NCBI GenBank assembly: GCA_905221615.1
Contig: CAJNDT010004513.1
Location: 480,001-544,000 of the forward strand
Direction: 5' to 3'
Source: Symbiodinium sp. CCMP2592
Taxonomy: Eukaryota > Sar > Dinophyceae > Suessiales > Symbiodiniaceae
Length of the DNA stretch: 64,000 bases
Below, piece after piece: positions 9,129 to 20,489 of this stretch. The translations under genes and the position numbers were made by a program. The notes under the pieces are model-generated. The model was not told the origin of the DNA. It did not search any database and saw only the letters and a program-made list of their open reading frames with translations. Positions within the stretch are counted from its first letter, which is position 1. Every line of letters starts with the position of its first letter.

Positions 9129-12100
9129 TGCGCGAGCAGGGCTGCAGACGTTCTTTCTGTGGCGATGATGGGACTACGTGAATGCACTTTATGTGCTTGT
9201 TGATACTTGCTGCAGCGGGCACCCTGATGCCACCGAAATGGCTCTGTAAGTGTGCCTACTTACTTTGGGGATTGCTGCCCAGGCTTATGTGTTCGTTTAA
9301 GCTTACACGTCTTGCACTTCAGATTTTGGAGATGATGTGCTTCAGACTATCTCCAACTATACGGGGCCACCCCACACAATTAAGCACACTGTGTCAAATT
9401 ATGCTATGCCAAGCTAAAACTGATGCTATCTATTGAATCTATTTCCCCCTCTGCCGTGCCATTCCCGGGCTGGAATATCAGGAGGCATAGCACGAACGCA
9501 GAACCTCCGGCATTGCTGTAGCGTGTCACACTGTATTCAGATGTGTCGTAGATACTGTGCTAGCTTCGAGCATGTGACCTGCAATGTACTACGCCTATGC
9601 ACTACGTTTGGAGCGGCCTGAAACCGGAAAAGACCGGAACAGCTGCTTTCTGTAGCAGCGAAAGCGCCACCCACCCACCCACCCACCCTGTGATGAAAAG
9701 CAAGAGGCACAAGTTCTGCACCGACTGTACACAGCGTGACAAAAATTAGCCGGGCGAACCAGCTCTACTTTGTGCTATACTGCTATGCCGCGCATCACTA
9801 CCTTTGACGCTCCTGTGACATTTGCAATAACTACAACCCCTAGTTGCCCGTCATACGAGCACGACTGCTTCGGGTGCCAACTTGCCGGGTCGCAAGTCTG
9901 CTGGTGCCCGCAGTCCATCAACGGCGCGTACCACCTGGGAAGCTGGAAGCGTCTCATGGGATCTTTGGCTCCTCTCACGTCAATTCGGAAGCCCGTGGCG
10001 GAGAGATTCTCACGAGACCATCTGCATTCAAAGGCACCCAGTTTACCCTAACCAAAGCCTTCTCTGCTGCAGTGTTCTTCCGAACACGCTGCACGACGAT
10101 CGGCTCCTAAGATGTCGCTTCTGTCATGGAAAGCCTCAGGTCCTCGTTTGGCTGCAATGTACAGGGCGCTATAAATTAATTGCGGGCTCTGGCGCTGTGC
10201 CACTACATTCAAGGCCGATCGGTCTGTGGTAGAACTCCACGTCCTGCACAAGAGCAGACGGTTCATGTTAGGGCTGGTCACATGTACACAGGCCTTTTCG
10301 GTCCCATCACGCCGTTCGAATGTGATGACCATCTTCTTCTGTGAAATCCTTGGACATTCGGAGGTTTGTCGCAAGAAAGGCAAAAACATCCTGAAACAGT
10401 ACAGGGACTTGGCGTCCAGTGGCACCACTCACATGCACGGACCGAGGAATCATCTGCCAAGCTGTGGCCCTTCGTGGGTCGACTTAGACCATTGTCATCC
10501 TTGTATAAGCTTTCGTCGGCGTGGACTGGTGTGGAGGTTTGCAACAGGTACCCTTTCAGGGGTTCCAAGGATGCGGGATGGGCCAACCGCGAACAAACTG
10601 CACGAATCTACACTCAGGAAATTAAAGGCAGCCTATGGCAGCCTCGTGTGCCTTCCTCGGGGCCGACAGTGCCGCAAATACTGCAAACTCAGGCTGCCGC
10701 TTCGGCCTATCCAGCGGCTGGATCTCCTAGGCTTCCGAGAGCCATTTGCCATGCGGGAACCACGCGGAAACGAGTCTGACGTGCCCGAGGCTCATCAGAA
10801 CCAACCGCCGTCACGGCTTCCACGGGAAGCCCGCTCTCGCTCTGCAGAGATCAGATCGGGCATGGAAGCAACATGCATGTTAGTAGGATTTCACAACAAG
10901 CATCTCAATATGAGTACTGCTTCCCAGACTGCAGCACCGAGACATGACCCTGCCTCGCAACAGCACCTTATCATGCCTGGGGGTCCAGGCGTCCCCTGGC
11001 AGGGCCTCATTTCGTATCCCATCCAGTCGACGAGCAAGAATGCTTCAGGCTTGCACTAAAAACGACACGAAGCGACTTGAAGCCCAGCACTATGCGCTGT
11101 GCAGTCGAGACGCCTTTGGCCCAATGCCAGTGGCTTACTACTTGGGCCAAGAAAGCGTCGGATCACTGATGTGCACATGAGCTCTCATTTCGGAGGGACG
11201 ACGGATTCTAGTGCACCTGTACTGCAAGGTCCAAAGGCCGTCCGGAGGGCGCATAACACATCCAGCCTCCTCAAGATGCTGCTTGTTCAAACCCTTCAGG
11301 GCCTCACTGTGATCTTGTCAACTTGAAAAGCACATGGAAGGGGATCGATTCAGGCCTCAAGAGAATAACCGATGCAAGAGTAAGAACCTGGCATATTCTG
11401 CGCGCGTTTCCTGGGGAGCTCTTTCAACTAGCGGACACGGCCATGCTCGCTGCTTTGAATAGTGCCTGTGCCTTCCGGCTTCATTACATTGCGATCGCCA
11501 ACAAGAGAGCAGAGTCTACTTCTTACCAGAGCTACATGTGGCAGCCTGGCCCGTACTGACATCGAGAACACAGCTGTTGAGGCATCTGCCGAAGAATGTC
11601 TTGGGGCTCGACCTTGTTTCTCAGCAGCAGGACCAAGCCGAAGTTGCCCTCTCCGAGGGCTCCGACCTGGGAGTCGGCTGAAGCTGCATTTGGGTTTCAT
11701 GACGAAGCGGCCTCATGACGATATCTACACATGTCTAAACCAACTCGTCATTCGCCACTTGGAATACTTCTTGATGGCAACGATGAGATCGTGGCAGTCT
11801 CGAAGTCCTGCAGTTAGCCGCAAAGCTTTCCACCGCGCAGCTTCGGCACCGTCTAGCGTTAAGAGTTCCGATAGCTGGCAACCTTTGACCCTGCAAAAAA
11901 CATTGTTCGACGGTTTACACGCAAAAGCAGATCGAAAGAATAAAGAGCATTAAAAGAGCAGCCAATTTAGATGCCAAGCTTGTACGCGGATACCATCATA
12001 AAATCAGAACAGGACTGAGGCGTTTCGAATACAATTCACTTAGGTGGCGGTGCGACTAATCACCAACATCTGCATTATCGCATGGTTTTTGGTGCTGCTT

Positions 12101-12179
12101 GTGGCCACATGTCAGTAGCCCAGTGGTTGCAGATCCGTGTTGAAATTGGCAACTCGGGCATGTGCATACGTAGATGCCG
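9129..12179. other. Gene-poor stretch
   Basis: About 3 kb without a supportable gene. Open frames up to 277 codons exist on the plus strand (10,226-11,059), but they lack domain-like hydrophobic patterning and conserved motifs. A (CCCA)n microsatellite lies at 9,669-9,688. The region could contain unrecognised exons or introns. Confidence 0.4.
9669..9688. repeat. (CCCA)n microsatellite
   Basis: Five uninterrupted CCCA units in otherwise unique sequence. Confidence 0.9.
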
Positions 12180-12290
12180 ACATACCTACATACATACATA
12201 CATACATAAGTACATACATACTTACTTCTGTTTATACTTGCTTACATATTTACATACATACCCACATACATACGCACATACACATATGGG
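12180..12290. repeat. (TACA)n / (CATA)n microsatellite
   Basis: Tandem ACAT/TACA units with interruptions (TAAG, CTTACTTC), about 110 bp. A related but shorter TACA-rich array lies at about 16,340-16,400. Confidence 0.9.
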
Positions 12291-12294
12291 TGGT

Positions 12295-12371
12295 TGTCAA
12301 AATTCCAAACCATGTCGTGTTAAGAATAGAACTTAAGTAGGGTTCCCCCCCAAGGGACCCCGATTTTGACA
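12295..12371. repeat. Inverted repeat next to the TACA microsatellite
   Basis: Arms TGTCAAAAT (12,295-12,303) and ATTTTGACA (12,363-12,371) are perfect complements. A second, imperfect G/C-rich inverted pair (GGGTTCCCC / GGGACCCC) lies between them, so the whole block could fold as a cruciform-like structure. It may be the end of a small transposon; no flanking duplication was found. Confidence 0.45.
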
Positions 12372-14610
12372 GTTCCCTTCGTAATTTACACTTAATATTT
12401 TTATTAGTCTTGATATTGTTAGTATTCCTATTCTTATTATTCTTCTTATTATGACTTTTTGTTTTTCTTGGATGTTCCTTTCTGCTCTTGTCGAGAGAAG
12501 AAACAGCCAGGGCCTGCCTCAAAAGCTCCCAACTCGCCGGAAAGCAAAAATCAAAAAGAAATGTGATAATAAGGATAATAGTAGAAAAACATAAGGGCAA
12601 GAATAATAAAAGTAGCAACTTGACAATAATAGTAATGATAGTAATCATAATAATTTGTTTGCCTCCTGCATGGCTGCGAGTCACCAAAAATACGTAATAC
12701 TAGTAATTAAAACAGAACAAGCGCAACGCCTCAAACAAAGCCAAAAAAGCACACAAAGAGCAAGGAAAAAGCAGAAACAAGGTGTAAGAACAACCAGAGC
12801 ACCGGTCAGCAACAGGGCAAAACAGAAGCAACTGGAAAAAGCAACGCACAAGCATACAGCAGCGATAACCCACGATACTCATACCCCGTGCAACCAATCA
12901 ACCATGTCCCGACCTAGAGACCCCGCACCCCTCCCAACCAGGCCCGCCCCGCCAGCCCGCACAAGCCCGCTGAGTGGTTGGGGGGTGATTGCTCATGTTT
13001 TGCAAGGCGTGGGCTGTGATTGGCCGGCTGGCTGCCACTTGTGGCTTGTGGTTGGGCATTGACCGAGATGCAACAGTTCCTGGCATGTAATCAACAAATC
13101 TGAATCCAGCGCGCGTGACCTGAAGGCCACTAGCTATGGCTTTGCATTGACCACGCAACCGCCTCGCTTTGGAGTGTGTCCACTACATCGTCTCAATCTG
13201 AAGGCAGGCTCTTTGCTAGAAAAACTCTTGCTGCATGTTTGTACTCTGCAACCTGCAATAGGGGTTACCTTGCCCTCTTGTCTAGCGATAAAGAAGACTT
13301 TCAACTGCCTGCAACATCCATCTCATCTGTCCTGCAGCTGCATTAGCCGAATGCCTCGTTCACTCACTGTAGATGGGCGCCTCGGTGTCAAACCATGCTG
13401 GCTCAAGTGCAGCTGCCTGCTGGAGGTCGCGGACCTACTGCACTTGCTTTCGACAGCTGGGCGCCACCGCCTTCCGGACGCGCTGGTACGTCTCTTCTTC
13501 AGCCAGTTGCTGACTTCCTGCGTGTCACATTGCAATGAGATGAGGAAGAACACCCTGAGCCCTGAAACTGCTACAAGCTCCTGCGCACTGCCTCTTGACT
13601 CCCTCACCTGCTGCAGGATAGTGTGGTCCTGCGAACCATATGTATTAAGTTGCAGGAGCACAGAGGTGTTCATAAAGTAACATAAAAATACCATAAAGTG
13701 GAAGCTGGCAGTGAGTTCTCAAACAACAAGTGGCGGCAACATGGTTCCCGGACTTGCAGCAAACGTCCTGGGAAGCTTGCTTGACCTTGTTACGCTGTGT
13801 GCATCATGCACACGCTGATCATCCAACAGAGTCAAGCCAAGAACATGCCAATAAAGTGGCGTGCGCCCAAGACGACTTGCAAGCAATCAGTCTTCAGCAG
13901 GTGCTTTCTCCGGTTCTTTGCGAAGTCTCTCAGGTGTTCGTAGAACGCCTGAAATAGTCTAACTGGCAGCATTCACTGCAGATGCGGGCGCGGGGGCAGT
14001 GCGGCCCCAGCAGGAAGTCGTTTCAGACCTGCTTCTTGAGCTCCGACACGAAATCCTTCCAAGCGGATCCGCAAGTGCAGCCCAGCAGATCTGACTCCGG
14101 AATGAATGTGGCAATTCTGAATTTTTGTTTCTCGGCGTTAGGATTGCAGTTTTGCCAGCAGGCCACTCGAACCACATCATCCATGTATCGGAGGGATTCA
14201 AGAGCACGGCCACCAGGCTTCCCCCAAATACTGGCGGGATTCAGAACCACGCTCAAAGCGCTTCACCCAGCTGTTGGGGAATCCAGACGGCCAAAATGCT
14301 TTCCCCCACGTCCCTAAGCGAATTCGAGAAAGCAGCTAAAATGCGTTCCTGCAAGTGCTGGCGCATAAGAGTGGGGGCGTTTGCAGCCCCCACATTTGCG
14401 AACTACATGCGGGCCAAGTTTTGCCAAGAATTGTAAGGTTTCGTGCGCATTTCCTTGTTGCATTACTTAAATGAGCGGGGAGGTTGGGTGAGGTTGGGCG
14501 CTGCCCAGCCAAGTAAGTTTCTGGAAGCATTTCGTGGATTCGACTGCTGCTTGATGGAAGATAATGGGTGCGACGGCTTTTGAATACAAGACTTTTTCGG
14601 CTTTTATACG
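12372..14610. other. AT-rich then unique non-coding DNA
   Basis: Sequence at 12,380-12,720 is AT-rich, with runs of ATTATT/TTATTA on the minus strand. A conserved-looking tag follows at 12,661-12,690 (see findings). A minus-strand frame at 14,023-14,256 has a stretch reading LRYMDDVVRVACWQ. It resembles an RT active-site box, but no other RT motif is present. No confident gene. Confidence 0.35.
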
Positions 14611-14619
14611 CAATCTAGG

Positions 14620-15340
14620 GGTGTCCAAAAATTTTGACGGAGGAGTTCGTACGATTTTAATGGGATTGACCGAGATGTTAATTGGTTTCCAATGGATGTG
14701 ATGGAAATTAATGGATTTGGTGGCTTTAAAAATACAGGCGTAATAGGATTTAATGGCTGTTCATGGCGCTTGATGGACTTCAATGGGTTTGTGATGGCTC
14801 TTGTGTAAAAATCTGTGTTTGTGAGGGAATTCAAGAGGTTGTTACTGCTTCTGAACAAAATCTTATTGGGGCTGCACTTGCCTGTCTGGGCGTCCATTGA
14901 TGTTGATGGACTTCAATTTTTGTCACCCACCTGTCCCACCTATGACAGCTCCGCGGGGTCTCAAGAGTTAACTAGTCACAACCTTAGTAGGAGACTTTCG
15001 GGGGTTCTGCTGCTTTCCGAATGCAGTTCTGGTAAGATTTCAACTGGATGTTTGTAGCCTTCTGGTAAGTTCCCACTGCTTTTGATGGAATTCAACGGAT
15101 TATGTTGGATTTTGACAGAAGTTCAATATGATTTCAGTGGAGTTTCCACGGATTTCGTTTCCCACTCTCACGCAAGCACGGAGTTTCCACGCATTTCCAA
15201 TCGCTTTGATGAGATTTTCGATGGCTGGTGAATACAACCTAAATGAGGAAGTTGTGCCATGGTCGGGGATTCCCAGATCTCTTGATAGAGTTCAATCGAT
15301 GTTGACGGTTTGTGCATGCCGTCTTGATTAAATTTTAATC
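14620..15340. repeat. Degenerate TGATGGACTTCAATGG repeat
   Basis: An AT-richer block in which GAT(g/a)GA(a/c)TTCAA recurs at 14,772, 14,905, 15,084 and 15,284, with looser copies such as 15,114-15,126, and many ATGGATTT/AATGGG variants between them. Spacing is irregular (tens to about 200 bp), so it is an old, diverged repeat or a clustered motif rather than a clean satellite. No coding frame crosses it. Confidence 0.5.
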
Positions 15341-15384
15341 GGATCTTAGGGCGAGGGTCAAATTGCTTGGTGCTTCTTGTTGCT

Positions 15385-15600
15385 TACGCCCGCTCCTTCG
15401 TTACTTGTTCCTTTCTTTGCGTCTCTTGTTCTTTCTGTCTTCTGTCTTTCTTCATTCCTTCCTTTCTTTCCGGCTTCTGCGTTCCTTCCTGCCCTCGTTC
15501 TTTCCTTCTTCCTCTCTTCTTTACAAATTCTCGGTACATGCCCGGCCCCACTCTTCTCTCCTGCAACCCCCCCCCCCCCTCGGCAAAAAAAATAACGAAT
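15385..15600. repeat. Pyrimidine-rich tract ending in C13
   Basis: Plus-strand CTT/TTCC-rich sequence at 15,385-15,530, then a C13 run at 15,567-15,579 and an A-rich stretch. Open frames here (Ser/Leu/Phe- or Arg/Lys/Glu-rich) are products of the simple sequence. Confidence 0.7.
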
Positions 15601-16339
15601 TCTCAACACAAGTACAAATAATAGAGCAGTGTACAAACCGAATTCTCGCGGCAAGTACACTCCCAGCCAGCCTCTGCGAGAATTCTGGCGACTTCCTCAG
15701 CTCATCTTTGGACACCTACGGGTCTGACCCTCCAGTTCCTGCTATGTGCTTGCAGCTGCTGCGAGTAACCGATCGGGACAAGCGACACCTGCTGTATGCC
15801 AAGCATCGGCTTTCCCGAAGGACTTCACTGCACCATTCAACTTGTCCATGAGCGCCTGCCAGGTTGTCAGCCGCTGGCAACTCTGCCGAACACACGGAAC
15901 GCAGTAATGAAGAAGATTCACTTGAGTCTTGCTTGTTGTGTCCGACCGTCCGGACATCTCCTTGCTCGCCGTCCTTGTCCGACACTCGGGTGAAACGTTA
16001 AAGTCAGCTCATGCTGCATGGCATGAGACTGTGCCGGGCGGGAGCAAGCCCACTGGCAGCCTGAAAAGCCAGTGAGGGCCCTCGTCTGAGGGCTAAGCAC
16101 TATCAGGAACTGTCTGCATTCGTGTGACCGCAGACAGGAAGCCCTCTTGGGTGCCAAGTAGGCGTCCCCATTGTGGTACGGAAGCGGAGGACCTGCAAAC
16201 AACTGCATGTCTCAGGGGGATCGCAAACAGTTCTACGCGTGCATGGTTTTCCCACTGACGGCCAACACTGCACCTTCCGCGAGTAAATCGAGCTGTGGGC
16301 ATGGTGCATCAATACGTTTTTTGTCACTCGCACTCGGCA

Positions 16340-16400
16340 GGGCAGCAATGCATACATACGTAAATAGGTACAGAAATACGTACATACATACAGTAAAAAA
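16340..16400. repeat. Short TACA/TACG microsatellite
   Basis: Interrupted ATAC/TACG units following a T6 run and GTCACTCGCA, a phrase shared with the tag at 12,661-12,690. Confidence 0.7.
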
Positions 16401-16979
16401 CAAAGCCGTACGTACGCCGGTATGTACATGCGTGTTTGCCTATACATGCACGCATAGAGTGAGGAAAGATAGCATAGCAAGTCAAACAAGGTGAACATAT
16501 GTACAAAGAAGAGAAGCATCTTCGAATCTTGTTCCTTTGCAGTCAAGCTGTAGTTGAATCTTACAGCAATCGTCAAGAATGCCCGACTACACTCGAGCAG
16601 CCCCTCGAATGGAAAAAGCACTGCTAAAAGTTGAAAGTGAATTCATTTGGCATGCCCTCACATCAGCAAACTGAACTAGGTCTCTCTGCATTGCCTCCTT
16701 TTTTTCCTGAACTTTCTGAGCCCCAAACACCAACGCTGCTTGTAAAATCCCCCCCAACACACTTCAACCCTTCAATCAAAGCACCAAGGCAGGAAAAAAG
16801 TCGATGCTTGGTCGATGGGCCTTGAGCACGGCCACCTCGATAGACTGGTCGCCTGGGAAATGCACGCATGCTGCTCAACACCACTTCTACCACCCCTGGT
16901 ACCACTACCACCCCTGTACACTGTAAACTGTAAACCCAGGCAGGGATCCCGTGCTGCTGCCTCCACTCGTCACTACACT

Positions 16980-17125
16980 GGAAACCCATCACCCCTACTG
17001 CTACTGCGACTGCTACTACGGCGGCTACTACTACTACTACTACTACTACTGCTGCTGCTGCTACTACTGCTACTACTACTACTGCTACTACTGCTACTAC
17101 TACTACTACTACCACTACTACGACG
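16980..17125. repeat. (CTA/CTG)n microsatellite
   Basis: About 140 bp of CTACTACTACTGCTGCT-type units. Poly-Tyr, poly-Leu, poly-Ser and poly-Val frames on both strands are artefacts of this repeat. A short ATG/GAT-rich stretch follows at about 17,376-17,400. Confidence 0.95.
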
Positions 17126-17594
17126 AATACTACCTGAGGCTCCGCTGCTCGAATCCGGTTGTTTGTACTTCAATGAAGCGAGTAAATGACTGTGGCAGTT
17201 CGCAAGCACGGCGTGAGATTGCTCATCAACCGGACACAAGTCGTCGACGGCGACGCACTGCAAAGTGCAGGCACTGCTAGCTTTTCGCGGCTGTTGCGAT
17301 TTCGGTACACTCTGCATCTCTACAAAGATGATGACGATGCTGCTGGTGGCTACGAGTACAGAGCTGATTGTCGCCATGAGGTGATGATGATGATGGTGGT
17401 GATCGAGGCTGGTGAGGGTTTCTTTCGCCTCCTGCATTGCTCACGTCTTCTTGATGGTACAATGAACTTGGTGCCTAGACTTGACAGAAAGTACGAAGAA
17501 CCCTCAACTCTATCTCTGGACAAGTCTTACTGTCAGCTTCATCGACTCTGCAGTCATAAGTCTCTTTCGCACTGCTGCCTAGGCAAAAGTGCCA

Positions 17595-19442
17595 TCAAAC
17601 CGCAGCTTGTGTCTGCGCCGCAATGTTCATGAGGCTCCGGGCGAAGCGATGCCGATGATGCTCAGAAGAGCTCCCATGCGGCATCACCACCGTTGCACTT
17701 GCTGCCCCGTGTGCATGGAGCACATGATGTGAACCACGGATGGACTCGCAACCCACATGAGCCAAAAGGCCAGTAGATTGGAGCGCATGGAAAGCCTTCT
17801 TGTAGTGCTGATACTTGAACACCTTGTTGGTGAAATCGTTAAGAATACTGCGGAGCCGCTGGGAAGGTGATTGCACAGGTTGAACTTTGACATCTGTGGG
17901 CAAGTTCTGGCCTTGCTTTTTCCTTTCCCTCTTGGCAGCATGACGATTTTGTTTAGTGGGCTTGGGCTGCACCTCCCATCTGTTGCTGATTTGCTCCTGC
18001 TCCTGCTTGATTCGACCTTGGTAGACCGCGATTTCGATGGTATCCTGGAGAATCTCTGACACCCAGCGAACAGCAACATGATGCCGTTGGAGGCACAGAA
18101 GAGCATCCCTGGCCAGGCGCTTCGCCTTTGTCATGATGTCGTCTTCATCCTCGACCGGCAGATCCTTAACTTCCTCCTCCAGTTGTGAGATGTCCAAAGC
18201 GGCATCCTCCAGCTTCTGGCAGAAATAGCTGGCTGCCTCTGCCTCATCACCAAAGGGACTGCCAATTTGCATCATCGAGCTTTGCATGCGCTGGTCCCAG
18301 TCGTCAATCGCTGGTGGAAATGTGAAGGGAATCATGCCGGTTTGGTAGTCCAGGAAGTGCCTGCTTAAACCGCAAGGGGCATGATCTGCAAGCTGCAGCA
18401 CCTGCTCCACATCATCGTTCGAGTCCAAGAACACAACACTGTTTGATTCATGGAATGGTGCAGCTGGGTGTGTCAGACCAAGGTTCCGACGCAGAAAAAC
18501 TACGGGTTGCTTCCTGTCTGCCGCAGCAAGGTACCGGTTGATGTCCGTGGGACTCGGGGCTGCAATGAACCAGCTCAACAGCAGTTCGGCCTGCTGGGGA
18601 CGATTCACATTGACGTGATACTCTTGCTGGCTTGCCATGTCAATGTGCGGATGGACGCAGGAAATGATGATGTGGGCACCCTCACAGAAGAACTCCTGAC
18701 CGCCAATGCCGTTGACTGATGTCACAGTGATCGTGCCCCGATATCTGCAAGGATCAGGCTTGGGAAATAAGGCATACTCTCGGGGTTCGGACACTTGCAA
18801 AGCCTCGCCAAAATATGCAGGTACGGCAAGCAGAGTCGACACCCACCACACCACACGGATGACCCTCTGCTCGTCTATGTAATACATGCCAGGCGTCACT
18901 GCGGTGTTCCCTGACAAAAGCAGCGCAAGCTGTAGCAGGATCGCTTGCGCAGTGCGGAACTCCAGCTCACCAATCCCGTTGATCTGTTGAACTGGATCCG
19001 TTGCTTCCATCAGCCCGTAGGCCGTTGCAAAGGCGTCCGCCATGACACCCGGATCCCCACGGCCAGCATTGCCAGCTTGCAACTCCTTCACGGCTTTTAG
19101 CAGCTGGTCTGCGGGTCGCCTTTTGAATTCACTGCTCAAGCTTGTTCTCTCCATTGCATGAAAGGAAACCCCATATTCCTTGCTCAAAGCATTCTCAATT
19201 GTGGATGACTGCATCTCTTCTGCCATCCGAGATTTTGGCTGGCTCTGCTTCTTCAGAAATCCCTGTAGCATTTTCAGCATCTTGTTTGTCACGGCGGGGG
19301 GCTGGCATCCCACCGGCGGCACGGGCCGAGCAAGAGCCATCATCTTGAAAGTATGCACGTGTGTAAACAAACTTATGACGGTTAAAGCAACAACCCGACA
19401 CATGTTGAATGACGCTGCTGCGTTCCATGTTCTGCAATGCAC
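17595..19442 (-). CDS. 615-aa protein with a HicA-like C-terminal domain
   Basis: One uninterrupted frame of 615 codons. The first ATG is at 19,442; a plausible alternative is the Met-Met at about residues 34-35 (near 19,341). Residues 14-33 are hydrophobic. Residues about 100-420 have good globular composition (FRTAQAILLQLALLLSGNTA; GGQEFFCEGAHIIISCVHPH) but no recognised family. Residues about 420-520 are charged and helical, with a basic KQNRHAAKRERKKQGQ patch. The last 70 residues read like the HicA fold: a helix (HYKKAFHALQSTGLLAHVG), then the diagnostic Gly-Ser-His-His (residues 570-573, about 17,724-17,735) and ATVVMPHG. HicA proteins are small RNA-binding mRNA-cleaving enzymes of bacterial toxin-antitoxin pairs; domain homologues in eukaryotes have no settled role. 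No antitoxin-like partner was seen. The absence of introns, in contrast to its neighbours, suggests a retro-copied cDNA. Confidence 0.65.
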   Translation of the reverse strand: MHCRTWNAAASFNMCRVVALTVISLFTHVHTFKMMALARPVPPVGCQPPAVTNKMLKMLQGFLKKQSQPKSRMAEEMQSSTIENALSKEYGVSFHAMERTSLSSEFKRRPADQLLKAVKELQAGNAGRGDPGVMADAFATAYGLMEATDPVQQINGIGELEFRTAQAILLQLALLLSGNTAVTPGMYYIDEQRVIRVVWWVSTLLAVPAYFGEALQVSEPREYALFPKPDPCRYRGTITVTSVNGIGGQEFFCEGAHIIISCVHPHIDMASQQEYHVNVNRPQQAELLLSWFIAAPSPTDINRYLAAADRKQPVVFLRRNLGLTHPAAPFHESNSVVFLDSNDDVEQVLQLADHAPCGLSRHFLDYQTGMIPFTFPPAIDDWDQRMQSSMMQIGSPFGDEAEAASYFCQKLEDAALDISQLEEEVKDLPVEDEDDIMTKAKRLARDALLCLQRHHVAVRWVSEILQDTIEIAVYQGRIKQEQEQISNRWEVQPKPTKQNRHAAKRERKKQGQNLPTDVKVQPVQSPSQRLRSILNDFTNKVFKYQHYKKAFHALQSTGLLAHVGCESIRGSHHVLHAHGAASATVVMPHGSSSEHHRHRFARSLMNIAAQTQAAV

Positions 19443-20480
19443 GGATCAGCGAACAGACCCCAGGTGTGTTTCGATAGCATGAGTGAAGGGCCACCTTGAA
19501 CATCTCTGTATCCTTGGGGGTAGTTTGAAGGGCCCTGTGAAAGCTCGCAGCTTTCTGAGCGACTTGTGCAAGCCGAGTCTCTCGCCGAATTTTGGATGCC
19601 AACCAACGCGATCTCAGACTGCACCCTTCAGTTGCAGCGTCCTGCACACACAAAGTTCCGGCGAGGGCTGGCGAGCAAGGACTGATCACAGGCGTGCGCG
19701 GACAAACCAAAAGTGCATTCGCAGGAACACGGGACCCCACCCAGAAATTTTCCCTCTCGTTGCGCCGTGCGGCGTTCAGTGTTAACTAGGTAGTAATGCG
19801 AGGTCGTCGATGGGATCTGGCTTAGCAGGCTTCTCGTGCATCTACGGGCTCAGCTGGGCCTGGGCCTCGGCCTTCTGGATTCGGCCAGTACCAAGCGGGG
19901 AAATCTTTGAAGTTGCACCTCACAGTGCTGGCAGAAGGCAGAAAATGCGGAGCATGAGGACTTCTCGTGATAAGGCTGTACCGACTACACAAATACTAAG
20001 CTTCAGCGCGTCATGCAGAATGGCATGTGAACCTGACACTTCTCCTGTCTCATCTTACACAGCGTCTCCTCGTGCCAAAGGCGCTTATATGCAGGAGTCC
20101 TGCCACATTTCAGGGCATCAGCCACGTTCTGCGTCTGCAGGATGGTACAGGTTCCACTTCCACTTCCACCCTGGCAAATCGTGGCAGCTGACAGTTTGAG
20201 TTTCTACCCCTCGCTGCAGTGCTCCGCGTTTGGCGTCCCGCAGCCTGCTTGACGATGACATGAACGACGCCAGCCGGGCCTATCCTGATCACAAGCCATG
20301 TCATGGCAGAAGATACAGCCATGCGGCAGCACATCCTGCCAAGAGACGCATCCTGAGTGTCGAGAAACCTGAGGCGGGAATGCAGCAGGTAGCTGGAAAG
20401 CTTCCGCAGCTGCCGCCAGGTGGCTGCTTCAGCGAGGAGCCCTCCTTCGCAGCCCAAAACAAGTTTTTGCAAGGTCTCAC
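19443..20480. other. Intergenic or intronic sequence
   Basis: No supported gene. A minus-strand frame at about 19,400-19,620 (KIRRETRLAQVAQKAASFHR) has exon-like composition and could be an upstream exon of the 615-codon gene, but no clear splice sites or homology support this. Confidence 0.3.
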
Positions 20481-20489
20481 GGGTGGCTG

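Noticed and set aside
10226-11059. 277-codon plus-strand frame
   Set aside because: Composition and hydrophobic pattern look random and no motif is present.
14023-14256. Minus-strand frame with LRYMDDVVRVACWQ, like an RT active site
   Set aside because: No other RT motif is near it, and the following sequence does not match the RT palm or thumb.
16663-17437. Poly-Val, poly-Leu, poly-Ser and poly-Tyr frames
   Set aside because: Artefacts of the CTA/CTG microsatellite. The same applies to frames at 27,345-27,790, 39,792-40,067 and 41,251-41,954.
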